In this document: positions 44,979-53,484 of the stretch, in pieces
Numbering within the stretch: the first letter of the stretch is position 1
How the letters are laid out: each line of letters begins with the position of its first letter
Source: Streptomyces sp. 15-116A
GTDB taxonomy: Bacteria; Actinomycetota; Actinomycetes; Streptomycetales; Streptomycetaceae
Reading direction: 5' to 3'
NCBI RefSeq assembly: GCF_025290915.1
Contig: NZ_JAOCQE010000004.1
Span: 1-64,000 of the forward strand
DNA length: 64,000 nucleotides
Position numbers and translations under genes: made by a program
Notes under the pieces: generated by a model
Databases searched by the model: none
Told to the model about the DNA's origin: nothing
What the model saw: the letters and a program-made list of their open reading frames with translations, nothing else

Positions 44979-45617
44979 CTACACCGGGCGGGCGCAGCCC
45001 ACCGGTGCGTCGCCGCCGAGCCGGACATAGAGGGCCGTGGACGCCGGGCACTTCGACCGGCTGTCCACGGCCTTCGTCACCTTGTACTCCGGCTGGTGCT
45101 CGCCCTTGCCGTCGCAGGCCGTCTCGCGCACCTTGCCGTCGTCCAGGCTGTAGACGCAGTCGCCGACGACGGTGCGCGGCCCGCCCCCGCCGCCCGGATC
45201 CCCGGGGTGCGGCGGCTGGAGGTTGCGCATACAGGCGTAGCCGCGCGGCACCGCCCCGTCGCCGTCCTCGTCGGAGGAGGGGCGCTGCTCGCTGATGTGC
45301 AGCACGAAGTCGGTGGTCCCCGGGCAGCGCGGCCCGTTCTTCATGGTGCCGTCGTGCCGGGCGACCACCCGGGCCGCCGCACGCTCACTGGCGCACGACA
45401 CCTCGGTGAAACTGGTCCGGCCGAACGAGCTGCACTCGTCGACCGCGAGGAACACCGCCCCGTACCCGGACGGCCGGGTCGGCACCGGCGAGGCCGTCGC
45501 GGACGACCGCTCACCCAGCCGCCCGTCCTCCTCGCCCCCGCCGCCCGGCGCACTCTGGCAGCCCGTCATCAGGACCACGAGCGCGCACAACGCCCCCACA
45601 GAACTTCTCACCCGCAT
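44979..45617 (-). CDS. Putative lipoprotein, function unknown
   Basis: This encodes 212 residues. It has a signal with lipobox LMTGC and then a Gly/Ser-rich linker. The mature protein has several cysteines (DECSSF, SCASER, RCPGTT, YACMRN, DCVYSL, TACDG, KCPAST, GCARP), suggesting disulphide-bonded repeats of about 60-70 residues, each with a pattern like CxxxxxxxYKV. No family is recognised. Confidence 0.75.
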   Translation of the reverse strand: MRVRSSVGALCALVVLMTGCQSAPGGGGEEDGRLGERSSATASPVPTRPSGYGAVFLAVDECSSFGRTSFTEVSCASERAAARVVARHDGTMKNGPRCPGTTDFVLHISEQRPSSDEDGDGAVPRGYACMRNLQPPHPGDPGGGGGPRTVVGDCVYSLDDGKVRETACDGKGEHQPEYKVTKAVDSRSKCPASTALYVRLGGDAPVGCARPV

Positions 45618-45760
45618 AGCATCCCCCCGGACACCCCCGTCCAGCGTGACCCGCCGCGGCGGACCACGCCAGACATACGGGGTGGTTTGCGCACCTTGGG
45701 GGTGGTGCGCCGGGTGTGCGGCGTACGCGGGCTACGCCGGGATGCGTACGCGCACCGGTG

Positions 45761-47611
45761 TCACCGGTACCGCAGGCCGTGCCCGACGGGGAACAGCACC
45801 TGCGCCGGATCGTCCGCCCGCTGCACCGGCACCGGCAGCTCACCGCGCGGATCCACCTTGCCGGCGATCACCCGGGCCGCCGCCCGCAGTTCGACGTCGG
45901 TCCAGGCGTACGCCGCCACATACGCCGGTACGCCGGGCAGATGGGCCACGTCGTACGGGTTGCGGATCGCCACCGCCACCACCGGCTTCCCGGTGGCGAG
46001 GAGCTGCTCGACGAGCGTCTTCTGGCTGCCGGCCGCCGAGACGTTGTACGTCCCGACGACCACCGCGTCGGCGTCCTGGGCCGCCGCGACCGCCTTGGCG
46101 ATGGACGCCGCCGAGGGGGCGATGCCGGTCGACAGGGCGGTGGCGGTGAAGCCCAGCTCGGTCAGCGCGCCCGCGAGCACACCGGTCGGCGGTCCCGTCG
46201 TACCGGACGGGGAGGCCGGATCGGCGCCGACGACCAGCAGCTTCTTGTGCCGGCGCCGGGACAGGGGCAGCAGCCGCTCCTCGTTGACCAGCAGGGTCGT
46301 CGTCCGCTCGGCGATCCGGTCGGCGGAGGCGAGATGGGACCGGGTCCCGACCGTGCGGTCCACGTCCGCGTGGGAGACGTACGGGTCCTTGAACAGCCCG
46401 AGTTTCGCCTTCAGCCGCAGAATGCGCAGGATCGATTCGTCGAGCCGGGCCTCGGTCAGCTCGCCGTCCCGCACCGCGTTGAGCACGGCGTTCCACGCCA
46501 CGTCCAGGGAGGGCGGGTTGAGCAGCTGGTCCACGCCCGCCTTCAGCGCCAGCACCGGCACCCGGTCGTCGCCGTACTTGGTCCGCACGCCCTCCATGCC
46601 GAGGGAGTCGGTCACCACCACACCGTCGTAGCCCAGCTCCTCGCGCAGGATGCCGGTCATGATCGGGCGGGACAGGGTGGCCGGGTCCTCGGCGGGGTCG
46701 AGGGCCGGGACGACGATGTGCGCCGTCATGATCGAGTCGATGCCGGCGGCGATCGCGGCCCGGAACGGCGGCGCGTCCAGCTGCTCCCACTGCTCACGGG
46801 TGTGGTGGATCCAGGGCAGCTTGGCGTGGCTGTCGTCGACGGTGTCGCCGTGGCCGGGGAAGTGCTTGGCCGTCGAGGCGACACCGGACGACTGGTAGCC
46901 CTTGACCTCCGCCGCGACAAGGCCGCCGACCGCCTCCGGTACAGAACCGAAGGACCGTACGCCGATGACGGGGTTGGCGGGATTGACGTTGACGTCGGCG
47001 ACGGGGGAGTAGTTCTGGCGGATGCCCATGGCGCGGAGTTCCTGCCCGGCGATCCGCCCGAGCGTGCGCGCGTCGGACCGGGAGCCTCCCGCGCCGACCG
47101 CCATGGCGCCCGGGAACAGGGTGGCGGGCTCGCCCACACGGGCGACTATCCCGTGCTCCTGGTCGGTGGAGATCAGCACCGGCAGTCCGCGCGGCAGGTC
47201 CAGGGACGCCTTCTGGATGCCGTTGGACAGATCCGCGATCTGGTGCGGCTCGCGGGTGTTGTGCGCCCAGGCGAAGTAGATGATCCCGCCCACGCGGTAC
47301 TTGGCGAGCAGTTCGGCGGCCGTGCGGACGCCGATCTCCTTGAGGTTGGCGTCGATGTCGGCCTGGTCCGGTGCGGTGGCGGAGTGGCCGTAGACCCGCA
47401 TCACGAACAGCTGGCCGACCTTCTCCTCCAGGGTCATCCCGGAGATGAGCGCGCGGAGCGCGGCGTCGTGGCGGGTGTCGGGCCTGCCGGTCGCCGCGTG
47501 GACGGTGCCGCCGGCGGCCAGGACGGTGGTGACGCCCGCCGTGGCGGCGAGGACGGTGCGTCTGGACGGACGTGCGGTGCTTCCCGTGCTTCCCGTGCTG
47601 CTGTCGGGCAC
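45761..47611 (-). CDS. Secreted GH3 glycosidase, NagZ/beta-N-acetylglucosaminidase type
   Basis: This encodes 616 residues from a GTG after AAGGAG, with a twin-arginine type signal (SRRTVLAATAGVTTVLAAGG). The catalytic GH3 domain has KHFPGHGDTVDDSH, the His-Asp pair typical of N-acetylglucosaminidases of family 3, and the nucleophile Asp in VVTDSLGM. A C-terminal alpha/beta sandwich domain follows. It should release GlcNAc from chitin or wall fragments outside the cell, complementing the GH20 enzyme at 6.6 kb. Specificity is from motif. Confidence 0.88.
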   Translation of the reverse strand: MPDSSTGSTGSTARPSRRTVLAATAGVTTVLAAGGTVHAATGRPDTRHDAALRALISGMTLEEKVGQLFVMRVYGHSATAPDQADIDANLKEIGVRTAAELLAKYRVGGIIYFAWAHNTREPHQIADLSNGIQKASLDLPRGLPVLISTDQEHGIVARVGEPATLFPGAMAVGAGGSRSDARTLGRIAGQELRAMGIRQNYSPVADVNVNPANPVIGVRSFGSVPEAVGGLVAAEVKGYQSSGVASTAKHFPGHGDTVDDSHAKLPWIHHTREQWEQLDAPPFRAAIAAGIDSIMTAHIVVPALDPAEDPATLSRPIMTGILREELGYDGVVVTDSLGMEGVRTKYGDDRVPVLALKAGVDQLLNPPSLDVAWNAVLNAVRDGELTEARLDESILRILRLKAKLGLFKDPYVSHADVDRTVGTRSHLASADRIAERTTTLLVNEERLLPLSRRRHKKLLVVGADPASPSGTTGPPTGVLAGALTELGFTATALSTGIAPSAASIAKAVAAAQDADAVVVGTYNVSAAGSQKTLVEQLLATGKPVVAVAIRNPYDVAHLPGVPAYVAAYAWTDVELRAAARVIAGKVDPRGELPVPVQRADDPAQVLFPVGHGLRYR

Positions 47612-47942
47612 GTGCACTCCTTCCGGAGGTGATCCGCGGGGATCCGCTGAAGGAAACTTCCAAGAGGTCACCAATATCCGGGAAGTTTCTGCCAGTCAAG
47701 GGAATGCACAGTACTCAACGAGGGGCCGCCATCGGCGCAGTTGGAGGGGGGCGCGCCGATGGCGGCGTGCTGCCGGCCGCGGTACGGCGGAGAGGGTGGG
47801 TCAGCGATCGCAGCCAGCAGCGAAGCCGACACCGCACCACGGAGACTCGTCCGGCAACTCGCGAGTTGGACGGGCGGGGGTGGGGGTGGGTTCCCGGGGT
47901 GAGGAGGATTTCCCGAAGTCGGTGCGAGAGAGGGGGGTGTGC
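47612..47942. promoter_or_regulatory. Intergenic region with palindrome and two hairpins
   Basis: This 331-bp gap has no convincing gene. GAAACTTCC (47653-47661) and GGAAGTTTC (47681-47689) are perfect 9-bp arms in the GH3 promoter area. GCCGCCATCGGCGC/GCGCCGATGGCGGC (47725-47738 and 47753-47766) forms a perfect 14-bp stem. CAACTCGCGAGTTG (47855-47868) lies inside a longer imperfect stem. The last two may end the LysR transcript. Confidence 0.55.
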
Positions 47943-48860
47943 TCAGCGGGGCACTCGAGCCGACACCTTCGGCCAGTGTTCGCGCAGCGTGCGGACCGTT
48001 TCCGCGATGGCCGGGCGGCGGGCCGCTCCCGTGCGCCACAGGGCGTACAGGCGGCGTACGGGCATGGGGTCGAGGGGGACCTCGACCACGCCTGCGGGGA
48101 GCGGGCCCCGGCCCAGGCGGGGGATCAGGGCGATGCCGAGCCCGGCGGCGACCAGAGCGACGAGCGTCGGGTTCTCGTCGGCCTGGTGGACGATCTCCGG
48201 CTCGTGCCCGGCCGCCCGCAGGGTGCGCACCAGCCACTCGTGGCAGACCCGCCCCGGCGGCTGGCAGATCCACCGCTCACCGCCCAGCTCCTCCCGCCGC
48301 ACCGCCGTACGTCCCGCGAAGGCGTGCCCCTCGGGTACGAGCAGATCGCACAGGTCGTCCCCGACGACCGCCTGTTCCACCCCCGCGGGCGCCGGCAGCG
48401 GCGCGATGTCCCAGTCGTGCGCGACCACGAGATCGACCGCCCCCTTGGCCACCAGGTCCACCGACAGATGGGGGTCGACCTCGCTCAGCCGGGTGTCCAG
48501 GGCGGGGTGACGCCGCGCCAGATCGGCCAGCACCGGCGGCATCAGCCCGCGCGCCGCCGACGGGAACGCCGCGATGGTCAGCCGCCCGGCCGGCACCCCG
48601 CGCCGCTCCTCCAGCTCCGTCTCCGCCCGCTCCACGATCGCCAGCAACTCCTGAGCGGCGGCGACCAGTTGATGCGCCTCGTCGGTCAGCCGTACGCCAC
48701 GGCCCTCCCGTTCGAGCAGCACGGTCCTGGTCTCCCGCTCCAGCTTGGCGATCTGCTGGGAGACGGCGGAGGAGGTGTACCCGAGCGCCACGGCCGCCGC
48801 CCCGACCGTGCCGTGGACGGAGACGGCGTGCAGGGCGCGCAGCCGCTGGAGGTCGAGCAT
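47943..48860 (-). CDS. LysR-family transcriptional regulator
   Basis: This encodes 305 residues from an ATG after GGGAG. The N-terminal winged helix-turn-helix is MLDLQRLRALHAVSVHGTVGAAA with ALGYTSSAVSQQIAKLERE; the rest is the periplasmic-binding-like LysR effector domain. It is divergent from the EamA exporter, whose expression it most likely controls. A dyad lies in the 90-bp gap. Confidence 0.9.
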   Translation of the reverse strand: MLDLQRLRALHAVSVHGTVGAAAVALGYTSSAVSQQIAKLERETRTVLLEREGRGVRLTDEAHQLVAAAQELLAIVERAETELEERRGVPAGRLTIAAFPSAARGLMPPVLADLARRHPALDTRLSEVDPHLSVDLVAKGAVDLVVAHDWDIAPLPAPAGVEQAVVGDDLCDLLVPEGHAFAGRTAVRREELGGERWICQPPGRVCHEWLVRTLRAAGHEPEIVHQADENPTLVALVAAGLGIALIPRLGRGPLPAGVVEVPLDPMPVRRLYALWRTGAARRPAIAETVRTLREHWPKVSARVPR

Positions 48861-48879
48861 GGCCACTCCCCGATCGATT

Positions 48880-48915
48880 AGCGATGCTTCATCCAACCAT
48901 GCAGGAATCATCGCT
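48880..48915. promoter_or_regulatory. Dyad in the LysR/EamA divergent promoter
   Basis: AGCGATG (48880-48886) and CATCGCT (48909-48915) are inverted 7-bp arms with a 22-bp spacer, a layout compatible with LysR binding. Confidence 0.4.
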
Positions 48916-48950
48916 GGTGCTGAAGTGTGTACTCCGGTGATCCTCGACGC

Positions 48951-49874
48951 ATGCGACCTTCCCATCTCCTGCTGGCCGTCCTCGTCGCCGCCGTCTGGGG
49001 CGTGAACTTCACCGTCATCGAGGTCGGCCTCGACCACTTCCCGCCGCTGCTGTTCTCCGCGCTGCGCTTCCTCGTGGCGGCGCTGCCCGCGGTGTTCTTC
49101 GTGGGGCGGCCCAAGGTGGCCTGGAAGTGGATCGTGGGCGTCGGCCTGGCCCTGGGCGTGGCCAAGTTCGGGCTGCTGTTCGTCGGCATGGACGCGGGGA
49201 TGCCGGGCGGGCTCTCCTCCCTGGTGCTTCAGGTCCAGGCGGTCTTCACCGCCCTGTTCGCCTTCGCGCTCCTCGGCGAACGCCCGTCCCGGATCCGGCT
49301 CGCCGGCATGGCGGTGGCCCTGGCCGGCGTCGGCGTCGCGGCCATCGACGAGGGCACCTCGGGCCCCCTGCTCGGGTTCGCCCTGGTGATCGCGGCGGCG
49401 GCCTGCTGGGGCGTGTCGAACATCCTGACCCGCAAGGCGGCACCACCGGATGCCCTGAACTTCATGATCTGGGTGAGCACCGTCCCGGTCCTGCCCCTGC
49501 TGGCCCTGTCGCTGCTCCTCGAAGGCCCCTCGCGGGACGCCGAGGCGCTGCGCGGGCTCGACTGGCAGGGCGCGGGCACGGTGCTCTTCGTGGCCTGGGT
49601 CGCGACGGTGTTCGGCTTCGGCGCCTGGGGCTGGCTGCTGCGCCGTCACCCGGCGTCCACCGTCGCGCCGTTCTCCCTGCTCGTCCCGGTCTTCGGCATG
49701 TCCTCGGCCGCCCTGTTCCTGGGCGAGTCGGTGACGCCGCTGCGCTGGTGCGCGGCGGCGCTGCTGGTCGGCGGGGTGGCGCTGGCGTCGATCACGCTCC
49801 CGCGCCGCCGGACGGCCGCCCCGGTGCCGGAGCCTCAGCCGGTGGAGGCAGCGGGACTCACGCCGAGTCGTTGA
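48951..49874 (+). CDS. EamA/DMT-family transporter
   Basis: This encodes 307 residues with ten predicted membrane helices in two EamA repeats, the first starting LLLAVLVAAVWGVNFTVIEVGL and the second CWGVSNILTRKAA. Members export amino acids or metabolites (for example threonine/homoserine). It is divergent from LysR and overlaps the 3' end of the convergent isomerase gene by 17 nt. Confidence 0.88.
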   Translation: MRPSHLLLAVLVAAVWGVNFTVIEVGLDHFPPLLFSALRFLVAALPAVFFVGRPKVAWKWIVGVGLALGVAKFGLLFVGMDAGMPGGLSSLVLQVQAVFTALFAFALLGERPSRIRLAGMAVALAGVGVAAIDEGTSGPLLGFALVIAAAACWGVSNILTRKAAPPDALNFMIWVSTVPVLPLLALSLLLEGPSRDAEALRGLDWQGAGTVLFVAWVATVFGFGAWGWLLRRHPASTVAPFSLLVPVFGMSSAALFLGESVTPLRWCAAALLVGGVALASITLPRRRTAAPVPEPQPVEAAGLTPSR

Positions 49875-50658
49875 GCAGCCGCGCCAGATGCTCGCGCCCG
49901 GACCCGAGCAGCTCGGGCAGCGGGGTGGCCTCGGGATACCAGCGCTTCTCGTACTCCCAGCACAGCCAGCCGTCCCAGCCGTGCCGGGAGAGGACCTCCA
50001 CGCAGTCGGTCAGCGGCAGGATGCCCGCGCCGAGGGCGAGGGGCGTGGTGTCGTCGGGGGAGGCGATGTCCTTGACCTGGACGTAGCCGAGGTGCGGGGA
50101 GAGCGCCGCGAAGGTCTCCGCGGGCTGCTCGCCGCCCAGCCAGGTGTGCATCACGTCCCACAGGGCGCCCACCTGGCGATGCCCGACCAGCCCGAGGATG
50201 CGCATCATGTCCGCGCCGGTGCGGTGCGAGTCGTGGGTCTCCAGCAGGATGCGGACGCCGAGATCGGCGGCGTACTCGGCGGCCGTGCCCAGCCGGCGCG
50301 CGGCGGCGGCGTCGGCCTCCTCGCCGCTCTGCTCGGCATCGGCGCCCGGGAAGACCCTCACATACGGGGCGCCCAGATCCCGGGCCAGCTCCAGCAGGGC
50401 GCGCACCTCGGTGATCACGATCTCGTCGTCGCAGGGCGCCGCGACCTTCGCGTACCCGCCCAGACCCAGGATCTCGACACCGGCCGCCTTGAACTCGGCG
50501 GCGACATCGGCCCGTTCGGTGGGGGAGAGGCCCGAGTGGACGGGTTCCTCGGGATGGGCGCGCAGTTCGATGCCGTGATAGCCGTGCGCGGTCGCGAGGC
50601 GCAGCACATCGGCCACGGGCAGGCCGGGGACACCGAGGGTGGAGAACGCCAGCTTCAT
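49858..50658 (-). CDS. Sugar phosphate isomerase/epimerase (xylose isomerase-like TIM barrel)
   Basis: This encodes 266 residues beginning MKLAFSTLGVPGLPVADVL. It is an AP-endonuclease-2-like barrel with metal ligands in GHRQVGALWDVMHTW, HDSHRTG and QVKDIAS, as in hydroxypyruvate or inosose-type isomerases. It overlaps the EamA gene end. Substrate unknown, though it may serve the sugar operon at 52.3-55.5 kb. Confidence 0.85.
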   Translation of the reverse strand: MKLAFSTLGVPGLPVADVLRLATAHGYHGIELRAHPEEPVHSGLSPTERADVAAEFKAAGVEILGLGGYAKVAAPCDDEIVITEVRALLELARDLGAPYVRVFPGADAEQSGEEADAAAARRLGTAAEYAADLGVRILLETHDSHRTGADMMRILGLVGHRQVGALWDVMHTWLGGEQPAETFAALSPHLGYVQVKDIASPDDTTPLALGAGILPLTDCVEVLSRHGWDGWLCWEYEKRWYPEATPLPELLGSGREHLARLLNDSA

Positions 50659-50713
50659 AATCGGGACCCTACCCGCGACGCCGCCGGGTAGCTCCCCCTC
50701 GTTGCTCCGGTCG

Positions 50714-50812
50714 TCACTCCGGTGTCGCCCGCAGGTCCAGCCGCCAGTCCTGGCCGACCAGGTCCTTGCCGAAGGAGCGGTGCGGCTTCTCGCCGCCCAG
50801 CCTGAAGCCTGC
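50714..50812 (-). pseudogene. 3' remnant of an unidentified gene
   Basis: On the minus strand the frame reads GFRLGGEKPHRSFGKDLVG then QDWRLDLRATPE and a stop. Upstream it becomes Arg/Gly/Pro-rich sequence from the repeat region. No start or ribosome site is seen. The parent family is not recognised. Confidence 0.35.
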
Positions 50813-50924
50813 CGCTGGTGGATACGGCGGGCGGCGGCCTCGGCCGTCCCGTCCCTCCCGCGCGCAGCCGACACCGTCCACCCCGCGAGCAGCCGGGCGA
50901 CGGCCCCGGCCACCCCGTCCCTCC

Positions 50925-50998
50925 CGCGGGCAGTCGTGCCGCAGGGCGATGGGGGTCCCTCCGCTCGAGCGGAGTCGAGAGCGGGGGAGGGTGGGCGC
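50925..50998 (+). repeat. Dispersed Streptomyces palindromic element, second copy
   Basis: This is about 90 percent identical to the reverse complement of 32401-32475. The centre CCGCTCGAGCGG is a perfect palindrome, flanked by GGGGGTCCC and GAGAGCGGGGGAGG. Elements of this sequence are common between Streptomyces genes (from memory). Confidence 0.75.
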
Positions 50999-51064
50999 GG
51001 ACGGTGCCCCGTCAGCGCCGGGGTGCGCGACCCACCACTGGCCGACCCCGACGCACCCGCACGA

Positions 51065-52111
51065 TCAAGACCGCGGCACCCCGGAGGACCCCCGCACCAT
51101 CAACTCCCCCCGCACCGAAGCGATCCCCCCCGGCGGCGGCTCCTCCCGCCCCATCGCGATCCGCCCCGCCCGAGCCCCCGCCTCCGCCAACGGCAACCGC
51201 ACCGTCGTCAGCGCCGGCACCGCATCGATGCTGAACGGCAGATCGTCGAACCCGGCCACCGACACATCCCCCGGGATCGACAGCCCCGAGTCCCGCAGCG
51301 CCGCACACGCCCCCAGCGCGACGGAGTCGTTCGCGGCGACGACAGCCGTCAACGACGCATCACGCCGGAGCAGCTCCAGCGTCGCCTCGTACCCCGACCT
51401 CCGGTCGTACCGCCCGTGCACGGTCCACCGCGGATCCTCCTCGATCCCGTGCGCCGCCAGCGCCGCCCGATGCCCCTCCAGCCGGTGCCGCGTCGTCGTC
51501 CGTTCCTCGGGCCCGGCGATGTACCCCATCCGCCGATGCCCCAGCCCGATCAGATGCTCCGCGAGCTCCTGCCCGCCCCCACGGTTGTCGAAGGTCAACG
51601 CGACCGCCCCCGTCTCCAGCGCCGGCGGCCGCCCGCACAGCACGACCCGCGTCCCCGCCTCCGTCAGCTTCCGCAGCTTCGCGTCCATCGCCGCCCTGTG
51701 CGCCGCGTCCTCGATCGCCCCACCCGTGAGCACGACCGCCGCCGCCCGCTGCCGCTGCAACAGCGTGAGATACGTCAGCTCCCGCTCCGGCGACCCACCC
51801 GTGTTGCACACGACCGCCAGCCGCTCCCCGCCCGCGCGCCCACCCGGCCCCCCGATCTCGGACTGGATCGCGCTCGCCATGATCCCGAAGAAGGGGTCGG
51901 CGATGTCGTTCACCAGAATGCCGACCAGGTCGGACGTCGACGCGGCCAGCGCACTGGCGGGACCGTTCAGCACGTAGTCCAGCTCGTCCACGGCCTTCAG
52001 CACCCGCTCCCGCGTGGACGCCGCCACCGGATAGTTGCCGTTCAGCACGCGCGACACCGTCGCGGGGGAGACCTGCGCGCGGGCCGCCACGTCCGCCAGA
52101 GTCACCGTCAT
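51065..52111 (-). CDS. LacI-family transcriptional regulator
   Basis: This encodes 348 residues from an ATG after GGAGG. The helix-turn-helix and hinge are classic: MTVTLADVAARAQVSPATVSRVLNG and YVLNGPASALA. The sugar-binding domain has GILVNDIADPFFGIMA and DVSVAGFDDLPFS. It is divergent from the three-gene sugar operon and probably represses it until the inducer sugar is present. Confidence 0.9.
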   Translation of the reverse strand: MTVTLADVAARAQVSPATVSRVLNGNYPVAASTRERVLKAVDELDYVLNGPASALAASTSDLVGILVNDIADPFFGIMASAIQSEIGGPGGRAGGERLAVVCNTGGSPERELTYLTLLQRQRAAAVVLTGGAIEDAAHRAAMDAKLRKLTEAGTRVVLCGRPPALETGAVALTFDNRGGGQELAEHLIGLGHRRMGYIAGPEERTTTRHRLEGHRAALAAHGIEEDPRWTVHGRYDRRSGYEATLELLRRDASLTAVVAANDSVALGACAALRDSGLSIPGDVSVAGFDDLPFSIDAVPALTTVRLPLAEAGARAGRIAMGREEPPPGGIASVRGELMVRGSSGVPRS

Positions 52112-52183
52112 GTCAAGTCCTCCGCCTCGCGCGTTCCACCGTCCGGACCGGGTCCCGACCAGACCTTAAGGCCCACACGCTCC

Positions 52184-52205
52184 GTTGTTCGCCCCCTCGA
52201 ACAAC
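52184..52205. promoter_or_regulatory. Dyad between lacI-type gene and sugar operon
   Basis: GTTGTTCG and CGAACAAC are perfect 8-bp arms with a 6-bp spacer, on the LacI-gene side of the operon promoter. Confidence 0.5.
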
Positions 52206-52222
52206 TCGGACTCGCATTGGTC

Positions 52223-52275
52223 TTGTCCACACCCCGCCTCAGAGGCTAGCTTCTCCCTAGATAGAAAGCGCTTGC
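52223..52275 (+). promoter_or_regulatory. Likely promoter and LacI operator of the sugar operon
   Basis: A possible -35 TTGTCC (52223-52228) and -10 TAGCTT (52247-52252) are 18 bp apart. Just after the expected start of transcription is GAAAGCGCTTGC (52264-52275) with the palindromic core AAGCGCTT, the standard shape of a LacI-family operator. Confidence 0.65.
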
Positions 52276-52332
52276 TGTCACGTTCACCAGTGGAACGTAC
52301 GCGGCGCGCCAACCGCGTACGAAGGGAATGAC

Positions 52333-53484
52333 GTGACACGCAAGACGGTGCGTATCGCCATGAACGGCGTGACCGGGCGCATGGGCTACCGCCAGCACCT
52401 CGTCCGCTCGATCCTCGCCCTGCGCGAACAGGGCGGCCTCGACCTCGGCGACGGCACGGTGCTGTGGCCCGAGCCGATCCTCGTCGGCCGCCGCGAGCAC
52501 GCGCTGAGGGCGCTCGCCGAGCGGCACGGCCTGGAGCACATCTCGACGGACGTGGACGCGGTCCTCGCCGACCCGGCCGTCGACATCTACTTCGACGCCC
52601 AGGTCACCTCCGCACGCGAGGAGGCCCTGAAGAAGGCGATCGCCGCCGGCAAGCACATCTACACGGAGAAGCCCACCGCCACCGGCCTCGACGGCGCCCT
52701 GGAACTCGCCCGCCTCGCGAACGAGGCCGGCATCAAGCACGGCGTCGTCCAGGACAAGCTGTTCCTGCCGGGCCTGCTCAAGCTCAAGCGGCTCATCGAC
52801 GGCGGCTTCTTCGGCCGGATCCTCTCCGTGCGCGGCGAGTTCGGCTACTGGGTCTTCGAGGGCGACTGGCAGGAGGCCCAGCGCCCCTCCTGGAACTACC
52901 GCGCGGAGGACGGCGGCGGCATCGTCGTCGACATGTTCCCGCACTGGGAGTACGTCCTGCACGAGCTGTTCGGCCGCGTGACCTCCGTCCAGGCCCTCAC
53001 CGCCACCCACATCCCGCAGCGCTGGGACGAGAACGGCAAGCCCTACGACGCCACCGCCGACGACGCCGCCTACGGCATCTTCGAACTCGAAGGCGGCGCG
53101 ATCGCCCAGATCAACTCCTCCTGGGCGGTCCGCGTCAACCGCGACGAACTCGTCGAGTTCCAGGTCGACGGCACCGAGGGCTCCGCGGTCGCGGGGCTCA
53201 GGAACTGCCGCGTCCAGCACAGGAGCGCCACACCCAAGCCCGTCTGGAACCCCGACATCCCCGCCACCGAGGTCTTCCGCGACCAGTGGCAGGAGGTCCC
53301 GGACAACCAGGAGTTCGACAACGGCTTCAAGGCCCAGTGGGAACTGTTCCTCAAGCACGTCCACACCGACGCCCCCTACCACTGGGACCTGCTGGCCGGC
53401 GCCCGTGGCGTCCAGCTCGCCGAGCTGGGCCTGAAGTCCTCCGCCGAGGGCCGCCGCCTCGACGTACCGGAGATCTCGCTGTGA
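52333..53484 (+). CDS. Gfo/Idh/MocA-family oxidoreductase
   Basis: This is a 383-residue NAD(P)-dependent sugar or cyclitol dehydrogenase, GTG start after GAAGGGA. The N-terminal Rossmann part includes the family's EKPTATGLDGALELARLA motif (Lys of the catalytic E-K-P); the C-terminal part has DMFPHWEYVLHELFG, whose His is in the position of the catalytic histidine. It is the first gene of a three-gene operon. Substrate unknown. Confidence 0.88.
   Translation: MTRKTVRIAMNGVTGRMGYRQHLVRSILALREQGGLDLGDGTVLWPEPILVGRREHALRALAERHGLEHISTDVDAVLADPAVDIYFDAQVTSAREEALKKAIAAGKHIYTEKPTATGLDGALELARLANEAGIKHGVVQDKLFLPGLLKLKRLIDGGFFGRILSVRGEFGYWVFEGDWQEAQRPSWNYRAEDGGGIVVDMFPHWEYVLHELFGRVTSVQALTATHIPQRWDENGKPYDATADDAAYGIFELEGGAIAQINSSWAVRVNRDELVEFQVDGTEGSAVAGLRNCRVQHRSATPKPVWNPDIPATEVFRDQWQEVPDNQEFDNGFKAQWELFLKHVHTDAPYHWDLLAGARGVQLAELGLKSSAEGRRLDVPEISL

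Larger units (their letters stand above)
50659..51064. other. Gene-poor gap with remnant and dispersed repeat
   Basis: This 406-bp interval holds no complete gene. The left part has a remnant coding end (50714-50812). The right part (about 50820-51000) consists of GC-rich tandem-like blocks ending in CGGGCAG and the dispersed palindromic element at 50925-50998. It looks like a place where a gene was lost and a repeat settled. Confidence 0.5.

Noticed and set aside
47725-47766. 14-bp stem-loop as a small RNA gene
   Set aside because: It lies downstream of LysR in the direction of transcription and is better explained as a terminator; no promoter of its own was seen.
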